Notes: a model not told the origin generated them from the letters alone. Counted from the first letter of the stretch, positions 1 to 6,536 are shown. The stretch: 6,814 nucleotides of DNA from Treponema sp. (GCA_031272575.1 JAISTO010000004.1:1-6814); one strand, 5' to 3'. A program made the numbers and translations.

Positions 1-1413
1 GGGGGGGCTCCCCCCCTCATTAATGTGCGCTAAGTCCCTGAGGCCCTGGCCTAAACTTACCGCGTTCACTGCCGCGAAGATGAGGACCGCGCCCGCGGCG
101 GCGCCCAGGGTGCTGGCGAGGAGGCGCTGGCGTTTGAAGAGGGCGGCGAGGATGACGGGGACGGCACAGGCCGCGGCGCAGAGGGCATTGACCGCAAGCG
201 GGAACGCGCGGGTGATGAGGGTGGGGTCCTCGATTTTGAAACTGCGGGTCATCAGGCCGTAGGAGGCGCTGAGCGCGAAGAGGCAGACGAGCGCGAGGAG
301 CGCGAGATAGGCCCCGCCGAGCGCGAGGAGGGGCCTGAGCGCGGGGCCCGCGAACGCGCGGATGAGGGCGGGGATAAGGACGAAGACGCTTGCCGCCTGC
401 AAAAAGGTACGGAGGACGAACGAAACAGGTGACTGGAAGTCAGAAACTGAACTGGCGGTCACCTGCAGGGGGATCAAGAGGCCCACCAGGAGCGCGAGGA
501 TGGCACTCGCGGTGAAGAAGAGCGCGTCCCAACCGCGTGGGTCGTCCGGCAGGCGGGAGGCGGCGCGGCGGAGCGCCCTGAACGCGAAGGGGCCCGCGAT
601 GAGGGCGGCCCCCGCGGCGCCGAAGAGCCAGGTGTAGCGGTCGACATCGAAGGCACGGGTGAGCGCGCCTATGAGCAGCGCCGCGCCCGCGGCCCCGGCC
701 AGAACCTGCAGCGCGAGGGCGGGCCGCAATTTTCCGCGGTTCAGGAAGCGCACGGCGAGGTTCTTGCAGAGCGAGAAGAGGTTGTTGCAGGTCCAGTAGA
801 GCACGAGCCCGGACGCGGAGGGGTAGAGCAGCACGAGGAAGAGGAGCGCCATGCCCCCCAGTTGGACCTTGTCGCGGAGGCCGAGGTTTTTGGTGTACAC
901 GAGCGCGGAGGCGAGGTTCACCGCCGTCATGAGGATGGGCATGATATTGACGGTGAGGCCCCCCAGGCGGAGGAGCCCGTCCGGCCGGCTGAGGTCCGCG
1001 AGGAAGAGGAAGCGCTCGCCGGCCAGGCTGGGGGTGTGCGAGAGGAACTGGTAGGCCGCGATGAAGAAGGGCACCTGCAGGAGGAGCCCCACGCTCGACT
1101 TGAGCGCGGCAAGCGGGGAGTAGCCCAGCTGCCGGTAGTAGGCGGCGATGAGCATCTGGCGCTCGTCACCTTTGAAGACGGCGCGTATGCGGGCAAGCAT
1201 GGGGCGCATTCGCCGTTGGAGCGCCCGTTCCTCGTCCTGCCAGCGGTCGGCGGTCGTGTAGACCGGCAGCAGGCAGGTGTTCACGATGAGGCTGAGCGCG
1301 CAGATGGCAAGCCCCGGGTCGTAGAACGCGCGGCTGCAGAACACGAAGAGGAACTCTATCGCGGCGCGGAGGGGCCAGATCGTGAACGTGTAGAGGACTG
1401 CGGAGAGGGGCAG
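1..1413 (-). CDS. YidC/Oxa1-family membrane insertase fused to a polytopic membrane region (3' end missing)
   Basis: The frame stays open from about 1437 to the left edge, so at least 471 codons are present and the C-terminus is missing. Residues 1-228 match the YidC/Oxa1 core: a first helix pair, the LP-x-Y-x-x-A-D-R segment (49-57), the cytoplasmic F-K-G-D-E-R and Y-Y-R-Q motifs, then helices with LLLQVPFF and LYWTCNNLFSL. That family inserts and folds inner-membrane proteins. The positively charged groove residue of typical YidC/Oxa1 proteins seems to be Asn45. Residues 229-471 hold about seven further hydrophobic helices that are not part of a normal YidC. No ATG or TTG start lies early enough: GTG at 1344 would cut the first helix and the first ATG is at 1209. 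CTG at 1413 follows AGAGGA by 8 nt and is my choice. The gene sits 16 nt after the barrel-protein gene and probably shares its promoter. It may be a paralogue rather than the housekeeping YidC. Family assignment is secure; start and overall role are less so. Confidence 0.85.
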   Translation of the reverse strand, partial: MPLSAVLYTFTIWPLRAAIEFLFVFCSRAFYDPGLAICALSLIVNTCLLPVYTTADRWQDEERALQRRMRPMLARIRAVFKGDERQMLIAAYYRQLGYSPLAALKSSVGLLLQVPFFIAAYQFLSHTPSLAGERFLFLADLSRPDGLLRLGGLTVNIMPILMTAVNLASALVYTKNLGLRDKVQLGGMALLFLVLLYPSASGLVLYWTCNNLFSLCKNLAVRFLNRGKLRPALALQVLAGAAGAALLIGALTRAFDVDRYTWLFGAAGAALIAGPFAFRALRRAASRLPDDPRGWDALFFTASAILALLVGLLIPLQVTASSVSDFQSPVSFVLRTFLQAASVFVLIPALIRAFAGPALRPLLALGGAYLALLALVCLFALSASYGLMTRSFKIEDPTLITRAFPLAVNALCAAACAVPVILAALFKRQRLLASTLGAAAGAVLIFAAVNAVSLGQGLRDLAHINEGGSPP

Positions 1414-1421
1414 AACGGTGA

Positions 1422-1427
1422 TCCTCT
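1422..1427 (-). promoter_or_regulatory. Ribosome binding site deciding the CTG start of the insertase gene
   Basis: AGAGGA on the minus strand ends 8 nt before CTG at 1413. It lies just after the TAA stop (1430-1432) of the upstream gene. An in-frame TAG at 1438-1440 blocks any longer version, so translation must begin between there and the first helix. CTG is the only near-cognate codon with a well-placed Shine-Dalgarno match. ATC at 1422 would overlap this motif. Confidence 0.5.
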
Positions 1428-1429
1428 GG

Positions 1430-2014
1430 TTAGAAGACTATGCCGCTGCGCAGTTGAAACGTAGGCAGCAGATACGCATGACTTATGTCCGCGCTGAACA
1501 GTTGAATGTTGCCGAAAGCCGCGCCCAGCCCGAACTCCGTTTCCAGGTACAGCGCCCCTAATTGCCAGGTGCCACCCAGTATGCCGGTGGCTATAGCAGC
1601 GGAAAGTTTCAGTTCCCACAGGGTGAAGTTCCAGTACCCGGCGGTGCCTCCGACATAAAAGCCCTGGAAAGGCCGCCCCGCAGTATAATAGCGAAGCGAG
1701 GCCCTGCCGTCGTAATAATACACATCGGGGGATTGCGGCGAAAATAACGCCGCGCCCTGGCCGAAAAGCACGAGATGATCCGTGAAGGCATGGCCATAGC
1801 CCGCGCCGATGAGGTAGATGTCGACATCACTCGGGTTGTTTGTGGTGTTTATTAAAGACATCCACAGCAACGACGAGTAGATCGGGAGCAGGTCGACCGC
1901 ATTCCGTTTAATGCCGGTCTTTGCCTCCAGCCCTTCTTCCTGCGCATGCAGGGGCAGCGCGCCGGGCGCCGCGAGCAAAAGCGCCGCGGCGGCGAGTTTT
2001 GAAATCAGTTTCAT
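1430..2014 (-). CDS. Small outer-membrane beta-barrel-like protein with signal peptide
   Basis: A 194-residue protein of unknown function. Residues 1-24 form a classic signal peptide: K2 and K6, a run of Ala/Leu, then L-H-A before Q25, a likely signal peptidase I site. The mature part is rich in Gly, Tyr and Phe, with alternating polar/apolar stretches typical of amphipathic beta strands (for example GYGHAF, GFYVGGTAGYW, LETEFGLGAAFG), and it ends in Phe, as outer-membrane barrels recognised by BamA often do. The size fits an eight-strand barrel. I cannot tie it to a named family. ATG at 2014 is chosen because AAGGAG lies 6 nt before it and the signal peptide begins there. A start at 2056 would add 14 residues ahead of the signal peptide and lies upstream of the predicted transcript start. 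Its own promoter lies at 2047-2075, and the insertase gene follows 16 nt downstream, so the two are probably co-transcribed. Confidence 0.8.
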   Translation of the reverse strand: MKLISKLAAAALLLAAPGALPLHAQEEGLEAKTGIKRNAVDLLPIYSSLLWMSLINTTNNPSDVDIYLIGAGYGHAFTDHLVLFGQGAALFSPQSPDVYYYDGRASLRYYTAGRPFQGFYVGGTAGYWNFTLWELKLSAAIATGILGGTWQLGALYLETEFGLGAAFGNIQLFSADISHAYLLPTFQLRSGIVF

Positions 2015-2020
2015 ACAGTT

Positions 2021-2026
2021 CTCCTT
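2021..2026 (-). promoter_or_regulatory. Ribosome binding site of the barrel-protein gene
   Basis: AAGGAG on the minus strand, 6 nt before ATG at 2014. This near-perfect Shine-Dalgarno selects the 194-residue version over the upstream in-frame start. Confidence 0.85.
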
Positions 2027-2046
2027 ATCGATAAGTCGATACCTAT

Positions 2047-2075
2047 AGTATACCAACTTTGCGAGAAAAAGACAA
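2047..2075 (-). promoter_or_regulatory. Sigma70-type promoter for the barrel protein/insertase operon
   Basis: On the minus strand, TTGTCT (2070-2075) and TATACT (2047-2052) are separated by 17 nt. The predicted start of transcription, near 2040, gives a leader of about 26 nt before ATG at 2014. The promoter sits in the short gap after the rnhA stop codon, so this operon can be expressed independently of rnhA. I see no clear hairpin terminator between them, so read-through from rnhA is possible. Confidence 0.7.
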
Positions 2076-2089
2076 GGAAAAAATGCTGT

Positions 2090-2566
2090 TTAGTCCCAGT
2101 CGTCCGCGATTGATGCTATCGCCCTCTGCGTCAGGGTGTCGCAACGCTCGTTGTACTCGTCCCCGTTGTGGCCCCTTACCCAGCGCCACTCCAGCGAGAG
2201 GTCCTGCGCGAGTTCGAGCAACTGGAACCAGAGGTCCTGGTTTTTCACCGGCTTCCCCTCGTTGTTTTGCCAGTCCCGCTCCTGCCATATCGCGACCCAC
2301 TCGGTCATGCCTTTTTGGACATACTGCGAGTCGGTCCAGACCTCCGCCGCGGTCCCCAGGCAGAGCCGCTTGAAGGTCTCCAGCCCCCGGATAACCGCAA
2401 TTAATTCCATGCGGTTATTCGTTGTTTCTTCTTCCGCGCCCTTTTTTTCTTTGAGCACGGTCCGCACCACTTGCCTGCGCTTCTCCGTTTCTTCGAGAAT
2501 CAAAAACGCCCAGCCGCCAGGCCCCGGATTGCCGGAACATCCGCCGTCAGCATAAATCTTGTACAT
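2090..2566 (-). CDS. rnhA: Ribonuclease HI
   Basis: A complete 158-residue RNase HI, close to the usual length of about 155. The enzyme cuts the RNA strand of RNA-DNA hybrids in the cytoplasm, removing R-loops and helping to clear primers. The DEDD catalytic set is present: D7 in Y-A-D-G-G, E54 in N-R-M-E-L, D79 in W-T-D-S-Q-Y-V and D143 in N-E-R-C-D. The His of the flexible loop is H133 in R-G-H-N-G. The basic handle region of the E. coli-type enzyme (around 85-112, with G-K-P-V-K-N) is also there. ATG at 2566 is chosen because AAGGAG lies 5 nt upstream and the protein starts directly with the first strand (MYKIYADGG). A longer frame back to 2749 would run through the promoter and into carB. 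The gene is divergent from carB. Confidence 0.96.
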   Translation of the reverse strand: MYKIYADGGCSGNPGPGGWAFLILEETEKRRQVVRTVLKEKKGAEEETTNNRMELIAVIRGLETFKRLCLGTAAEVWTDSQYVQKGMTEWVAIWQERDWQNNEGKPVKNQDLWFQLLELAQDLSLEWRWVRGHNGDEYNERCDTLTQRAIASIADDWD

Positions 2567-2571
2567 GCTGT

Positions 2572-2577
2572 CTCCTT
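2572..2577 (-). promoter_or_regulatory. Ribosome binding site of rnhA
   Basis: AAGGAG on the minus strand, 5 nt before ATG at 2566. It fixes the rnhA start and rules out the longer in-frame extension. Confidence 0.85.
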
Positions 2578-2584
2578 TTCTTTC

Positions 2585-2614
2585 AGTATACACTAATCCG
2601 CGAAAAAAAGACAA
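2585..2614 (-). promoter_or_regulatory. Sigma70-type promoter for rnhA
   Basis: On the minus strand, TTGTCT (2609-2614) and TATACT (2585-2590) are separated by 18 nt that begin with a T tract. Transcription would start near 2578, giving a leader of roughly 12 nt that carries only the ribosome binding site. Both hexamers are identical to those of the barrel-protein promoter. Confidence 0.7.
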
Positions 2615-2649
2615 TAGATTTAGCAATATATCGAGTAATTTTCCCCCCC
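2615..2649. other. AT-rich centre of the divergent rnhA/carB intergenic region
   Basis: This 35-nt spacer lies between the -35 boxes of the two divergent promoters and is clearly AT-richer than the surrounding genes, apart from a C run at its right end. No convincing inverted repeat or known operator is visible. Confidence 0.4.
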
Positions 2650-2679
2650 TTGTCATCATGAGGCCTTTCACCCTATACT
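2650..2679 (+). promoter_or_regulatory. Sigma70-type promoter for carB
   Basis: TTGTCA (2650-2655) and TATACT (2674-2679) are separated by 18 nt. Transcription would start near A2686, about 14 nt before ATG at 2700. In-frame ATGs further upstream (2559, 2565 and 2658) would then lie outside the message, which supports the 2700 start. The leader begins with AGG (2686-2688), the only Shine-Dalgarno-like match, 11 nt from the start codon. Confidence 0.7.
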
Positions 2680-2699
2680 CTGCGCAGGTACCGCGAAAA

Positions 2700-5600
2700 A
2701 TGATACACTTACCGAAAAAGGTCCTCGTGCTCGGCTCGGGGGGCCTCAAGATAGGCCAGGCCGGGGAGTTTGACTACTCCGGCTCGCAGGCGCTGAAGGC
2801 CCTGCGCGAGGAGGGCGTCGCGAGCGTCCTTATCAATCCGAATATCGCCACGATACAGACGAGCAAGGGCATGGCGGACGCCACCTACTTCCTGCCGGTA
2901 ACGGTAGACTGCGTCCGCCAGGTCATCGAGAAGGAGCGGCCGGATGGAATCCTGCTCGGGTTCGGGGGCCAGACCGCGCTGAACTGCGGGGTCGCGCTGG
3001 ACCGCGAGGGCGTCCTGTACAAGTACGGGGTGAAGGTGCTGGGGACGCCGGTGCGCGCCATCGAGGACACCGAAGACCGGGAGCGCTTTGTGGCGCGGCT
3101 GGCGGAGATCGGCGCGCTGAGCCCCCGCAGCACCGCGGTCACCGATATCGACGCCGCGCTGCAAGCGGCCGAGGCCATCGGCTACCCCGTGATGGTGCGG
3201 GCCGCCTACGCGCTGGGGGGCGCGGGCTCAGGTATCTGCCGCGGCGAGGCGGAACTGCGGCAGCGCTGCAACCGCGCCTTCGCGCGGCCGAGCGAGGCGG
3301 GCCCCCCGCAGGTGCTCGTGGAGGAGTGGCTCGGGGGCTGGAAGGAGATCGAGTACGAAGTCGTGCGGGACGCGGCGGACAACTGTATCACCGTGTGCAA
3401 CATGGAAAACGTAGACCCGCTCGGCATACACACGGGCGAGAGCATCGTCGTGGCCCCCTCGCAGACCCTGACGGATTCGGAGTACCACAAACTGCGGGCC
3501 ATCGCGCTCAAGGTGATCCGGCACCTCGGCATAGTGGGTGAATGCAACATCCAGTACGCGCTGGACCCGGCCTCCGAGGACTACCGCATCATCGAGGTGA
3601 ACGCGCGGCTCTCCCGTTCCTCGGCCCTGGCCTCCAAAGCGACCGGCTATCCGCTCGCGTTCGTCGCGGCGAAACTCGCGCTGGGCTACCCGCTCAGCGC
3701 CATCGAAAACCGCGTCACCCGCGTCACCAAGGCCTGCTTCGAGCCCGCGCTCGACTATGTGGTCGTGAAAGTGCCCCGCTGGGATCTCGCGAAATTCAAA
3801 AACGTCGAAACCCGCATCGGCAGCGAGATGAAATCGGTCGGCGAGGTCATGTCCATAGGCCGCAGCTTCGAGGAGGCCCTGCAAAAGGCGCTCCGCATGA
3901 CGGGCTCAAGCGCCCCCGGCCTCGCATGGGAGGACGCCTTCTGCGGCCCGGGCCTGCGCAGCATCGCGCTTTCGCTCCAGCGCCCCACGGACCGCCGCAT
4001 CTTCATCATCTACCGGGCGCTCAAAGAGGGCTGGACCATCGACCGCATCCACCGCCTCACCAAAATCGACAAATGGTTCCTCGCGAAGATACGGAACATC
4101 TTTCTCTGCGAGGAGGAGTTGCGGGGACAGGACAAGAGCGCCCCCCCTCCTCTTGCATCTGTTGCGGCGCTTTCATCTGACAAGGCCCTGCTTGAAGGCA
4201 AACGCCTCATTGACGCGGCAGTCGAATGGGTCAGAAAACACCCCCTGGGGACGGCCTCGACCGTGATCGGCAATGTGCATATCACCATAGATGGCATACG
4301 CGCCAGTTTTAACCATTCACGGTATGCCAACAAGTTTTATGTGCTTCCGGCGATAAAACCGGTTCTTGAGCAGGGAACCTATCTCGGATCGCTTACCGAT
4401 TTCGGCGGGAACAACGTTGAAAATCATTACTTTGCGGCGCCGGTAACGCTCGATGCGGTTGACCGGTGGGTTTTTGTCAGAGTCAGGGCAAAAAACGACT
4501 CCCGCTCTTTTTATGTGCACGAGGTTTTCGTGGACGAGGAGATAAAAAAAGCCGAAGACCTTGATTCCGCCCTGTCAAAAACCGGAGACAGAATGCTGGC
4601 TGTTGATCCGGGACAGGACGGAATAAAGGCCTCCGACCTCTATAGAAGTTTGATCAAGCGGTTCCTTGAACAGGGACCGATTGTTTCGTCACCTTTAGTA
4701 TCGCACAAGTCTCAGCAAAAGTCAAGTGCCATCCCCAAAGACCTGCTGGCGCGCGCGAAGCGGCTGGGGTTCTCGGACGCGCGGATTGGGGACTGCGTGG
4801 GGCTTTCGGAGCAGGCGGTGCGGGCGCTGCGGGAGGAGTACCGTGTGCGGCCCGCGGTAAAGCAGATCGATACGCTGGCGGCGGAGTATCCGGCGAAGAC
4901 CAATTATCTCTACATGACCTACGGGGCCGCGGGAGAGGGGGCGGCGGCCGTGGATGACTTGAGTCCGGCGGGCCGGGGGGTGATGACGATTGGGAGCGGC
5001 GCGTACCGGATAGGGAGCAGCGTCGAGTTTGACTGGTGCTGCGTCAACGCGGCCGCGACGGCGCGCGCGCTGGGGCGCTGTTCGATCATGGTGAACTGCA
5101 ATCCTGAAACGGTGTCCACCGACTATGATGTGTGCGACCGGCTCTACTTCGAGGAACTGACCCTCGAGCGCATACTCGACATTTACGAGCGGGAACGGCC
5201 GGATGGGGTTATCCTCTCTATGGGGGGGCAGATACCCAACAACCTCGCGACCAAACTGTACGAGGCGGGCGCGCTGATCTACGGGACGAGTGCCAAGTCA
5301 ATCGACATGGCCGAGGATCGCAACAAGTTCTCCGCCCTGCTTGACACGCTGGGGATAGAGCAGCCCGAATGGAAGGAACTCTCCGGCTTCGACTCGGCCA
5401 GGGCCTTTGCCGCGGAGGTGGGTTACCCGGTGCTGATACGCCCCAGTTACGTGCTGTCCGGGGCCGCGATGAACGTGGCCTGGAACGAGGAGAGCCTCGA
5501 GCGGTTTCTGGCGCTTGCCGCGGATGTGTCGCCGGAGCACCCGGTCGTGATCAGCAAGTTCATCGAGAACGCGAAGGAGATCGAGATCGACGCGGTGGCG

Positions 5601-6530
5601 AAGCGGGGCGCGCTCCTCTACCATGCGATAACGGAGCATATTGAAAACGCGGGCGTACACTCCGGGGACGCGACGGTCGCGCTGCCGGCCCAGCGCCTCT
5701 ATATCGAAACGATCCGCAAGATCCGCAGCATATCGGAGCGCATAGCCTGCGCGCTCGATATTACCGGGCCCTTCAACATACAGTTCCTGGCCCAGCGGAA
5801 CCGCGTCAGGGTAATCGAGTGCAACCTCCGCGCGAGCCGCAGTTTCCCCTTCTGCTCGAAGGTCTCCGGCGTCAACATGATCGACCTGGCGGTGCGCGCC
5901 ATGCTGGACGAGCCGGTCCCCCGGACGCCGGCCTCCGCGCTCGACCTCCCCTGGGTGGGGGTCAAGGCCGCGCAGTTCAGTTTCTCGCGGCTCCACGGCG
6001 CCGACCCGGTGAGCGGCGTCGAGATGGCGAGCACCGGCGAGGTCGGCTGCCTGGGGAGCGACTTGAACGACGCGCTTCTGAAGGCGCTCCTTTCGGTGGG
6101 CTACCGCATCCCCAAAAAGAACGTGCTCCTTTCGACCGGCCCCATCGAGGACAAACTTGACTTCCTCGACTCGGCCCGCAAACTGGTGGACATGGGGTAC
6201 CATATCTACGCCTCCAAAGGAACGGCCGCCTTCCTCGCCAAGCACGGCATCCCGGTAACGCCCCTCTACTGGCCCCTGGACGCGAAGGAGCCCAACATCG
6301 AGGGCTTCATAAAGCGCCGCGAGGCCGAGTTGATCATCAATATCCCCAAAGACAACCGCGACAAAGAACTGAAAAACAACTACCTGATCCGCCGCATGGC
6401 CATCGACTTCGACATCCCGCTCTTCACGAACATCAAGGTGGCGCGCGCCTTTATCGACGCGCTCGCGGACTACCGCCCGCGGGGGCGGGAGCTGCGCTCC
6501 TGGGAGGAGTACGGGGGGAAGGGGGAGTAA
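2700..6530 (+). CDS. carB: Carbamoyl-phosphate synthase large subunit with a ~200-residue in-frame insertion
   Basis: CarB makes carbamoyl phosphate from bicarbonate, two ATP and ammonia, normally channelled from the CarA glutaminase, for pyrimidine and arginine synthesis. The first synthase half is residues 1-400, with VLGSGGLKIGQAGEFDYSG near the start, G-I-H-T-G-E-S, and IEVNARLSRSSALASKATG carrying the metal-binding Glu and Asn. The oligomerisation domain follows (about 400-745), then the second half with IGSSVEFDW (771-779), SMGGQIPNN and IECNLRASRSFPF. An MGS-like regulatory domain closes the protein (about 1139-1276). Many of these segments resemble eukaryotic CAD/CPS1 and Bacteroidetes-type enzymes more than E. 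coli CarB. The protein has 1276 residues against about 1073 in E. coli; the excess is at 479-677, described separately. Both synthase halves and all joints stay in frame, so the gene looks functional. The start at 2700 fits the promoter and the conserved N-terminus. No carA is adjacent in this window. Confidence 0.95.
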   Translation: MIHLPKKVLVLGSGGLKIGQAGEFDYSGSQALKALREEGVASVLINPNIATIQTSKGMADATYFLPVTVDCVRQVIEKERPDGILLGFGGQTALNCGVALDREGVLYKYGVKVLGTPVRAIEDTEDRERFVARLAEIGALSPRSTAVTDIDAALQAAEAIGYPVMVRAAYALGGAGSGICRGEAELRQRCNRAFARPSEAGPPQVLVEEWLGGWKEIEYEVVRDAADNCITVCNMENVDPLGIHTGESIVVAPSQTLTDSEYHKLRAIALKVIRHLGIVGECNIQYALDPASEDYRIIEVNARLSRSSALASKATGYPLAFVAAKLALGYPLSAIENRVTRVTKACFEPALDYVVVKVPRWDLAKFKNVETRIGSEMKSVGEVMSIGRSFEEALQKALRMTGSSAPGLAWEDAFCGPGLRSIALSLQRPTDRRIFIIYRALKEGWTIDRIHRLTKIDKWFLAKIRNIFLCEEELRGQDKSAPPPLASVAALSSDKALLEGKRLIDAAVEWVRKHPLGTASTVIGNVHITIDGIRASFNHSRYANKFYVLPAIKPVLEQGTYLGSLTDFGGNNVENHYFAAPVTLDAVDRWVFVRVRAKNDSRSFYVHEVFVDEEIKKAEDLDSALSKTGDRMLAVDPGQDGIKASDLYRSLIKRFLEQGPIVSSPLVSHKSQQKSSAIPKDLLARAKRLGFSDARIGDCVGLSEQAVRALREEYRVRPAVKQIDTLAAEYPAKTNYLYMTYGAAGEGAAAVDDLSPAGRGVMTIGSGAYRIGSSVEFDWCCVNAAATARALGRCSIMVNCNPETVSTDYDVCDRLYFEELTLERILDIYERERPDGVILSMGGQIPNNLATKLYEAGALIYGTSAKSIDMAEDRNKFSALLDTLGIEQPEWKELSGFDSARAFAAEVGYPVLIRPSYVLSGAAMNVAWNEESLERFLALAADVSPEHPVVISKFIENAKEIEIDAVAKRGALLYHAITEHIENAGVHSGDATVALPAQRLYIETIRKIRSISERIACALDITGPFNIQFLAQRNRVRVIECNLRASRSFPFCSKVSGVNMIDLAVRAMLDEPVPRTPASALDLPWVGVKAAQFSFSRLHGADPVSGVEMASTGEVGCLGSDLNDALLKALLSVGYRIPKKNVLLSTGPIEDKLDFLDSARKLVDMGYHIYASKGTAAFLAKHGIPVTPLYWPLDAKEPNIEGFIKRREAELIINIPKDNRDKELKNNYLIRRMAIDFDIPLFTNIKVARAFIDALADYRPRGRELRSWEEYGGKGE
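4134..4730 (+). other. In-frame foreign-looking domain insertion inside carB
   Basis: About 199 codons (CarB residues 479-677) interrupt the oligomerisation domain between CEEELRGQ and K-D-L-L-A-R-A-K-R-L-G-F, which are adjacent apart from a few residues in ordinary CarB proteins. Ser/Pro/Ala/Gln-rich linkers lie at both ends (about 479-493 and 660-677). The core (about 494-659) starts with a helix, continues with strand-like segments (VHITIDG 526-532, HYFAAPVTL 576-584, WVFVRVRA 590-597, FYVHEVF 604-610) and ends with a helix (LYRSLIKRFLEQ). Hand-counted GC is about 45-48% in three 60-nt rows (4321, 4501, 4681) against 80% in the row at 3241. The core reminds me of domains carried by phage and mobile-element polyvalent proteins (LPD or Barnase/EndoU/RelE-like groups), but this is from memory. 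There are no intein splice motifs, and the frame is open throughout. Exact ends are uncertain by some ten codons. Confidence 0.75.
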
Positions 6531-6536
6531 GGAGTA

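Noticed and set aside
1..16. G7-CT-C7 inverted repeat at the left edge
   Set aside because: It reads in frame in the insertase gene as Gly/Ser/Pro codons and lies at the window boundary; the homopolymers could also be a contig-end artefact, so no function is claimed.
262..370. Repeated GCGAGGAGCGCGAG-like units
   Set aside because: They encode alternating Leu and Ala in transmembrane helices with the favoured CTC and GCG codons; codon bias explains the repetition.
862..1464. 200-codon open frame on the plus strand
   Set aside because: Antisense shadow of the YidC-like gene, with repetitive Glu/Arg/Gly/His composition and no recognisable domain.
2559..2699. Longer CarB beginning at 2559
   Set aside because: The extra 47 residues overlap the rnhA start and both promoters and do not resemble CarB; the conserved N-terminus begins at 2700.
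2567..2749. Longer N-terminal version of RNase HI beginning at 2749
   Set aside because: The extra 61 residues run through the rnhA promoter and the carB start, have no ribosome binding site, and are absent from the RNase HI family; ATG at 2566 has AAGGAG.
4134..4730. Intein or self-splicing intron in carB
   Set aside because: The block lacks a Cys/Ser at its first position followed by intein blocks and has no His-Asn before the right junction. The frame is open all the way through with protein-like composition, so a spliced RNA intron is not needed.
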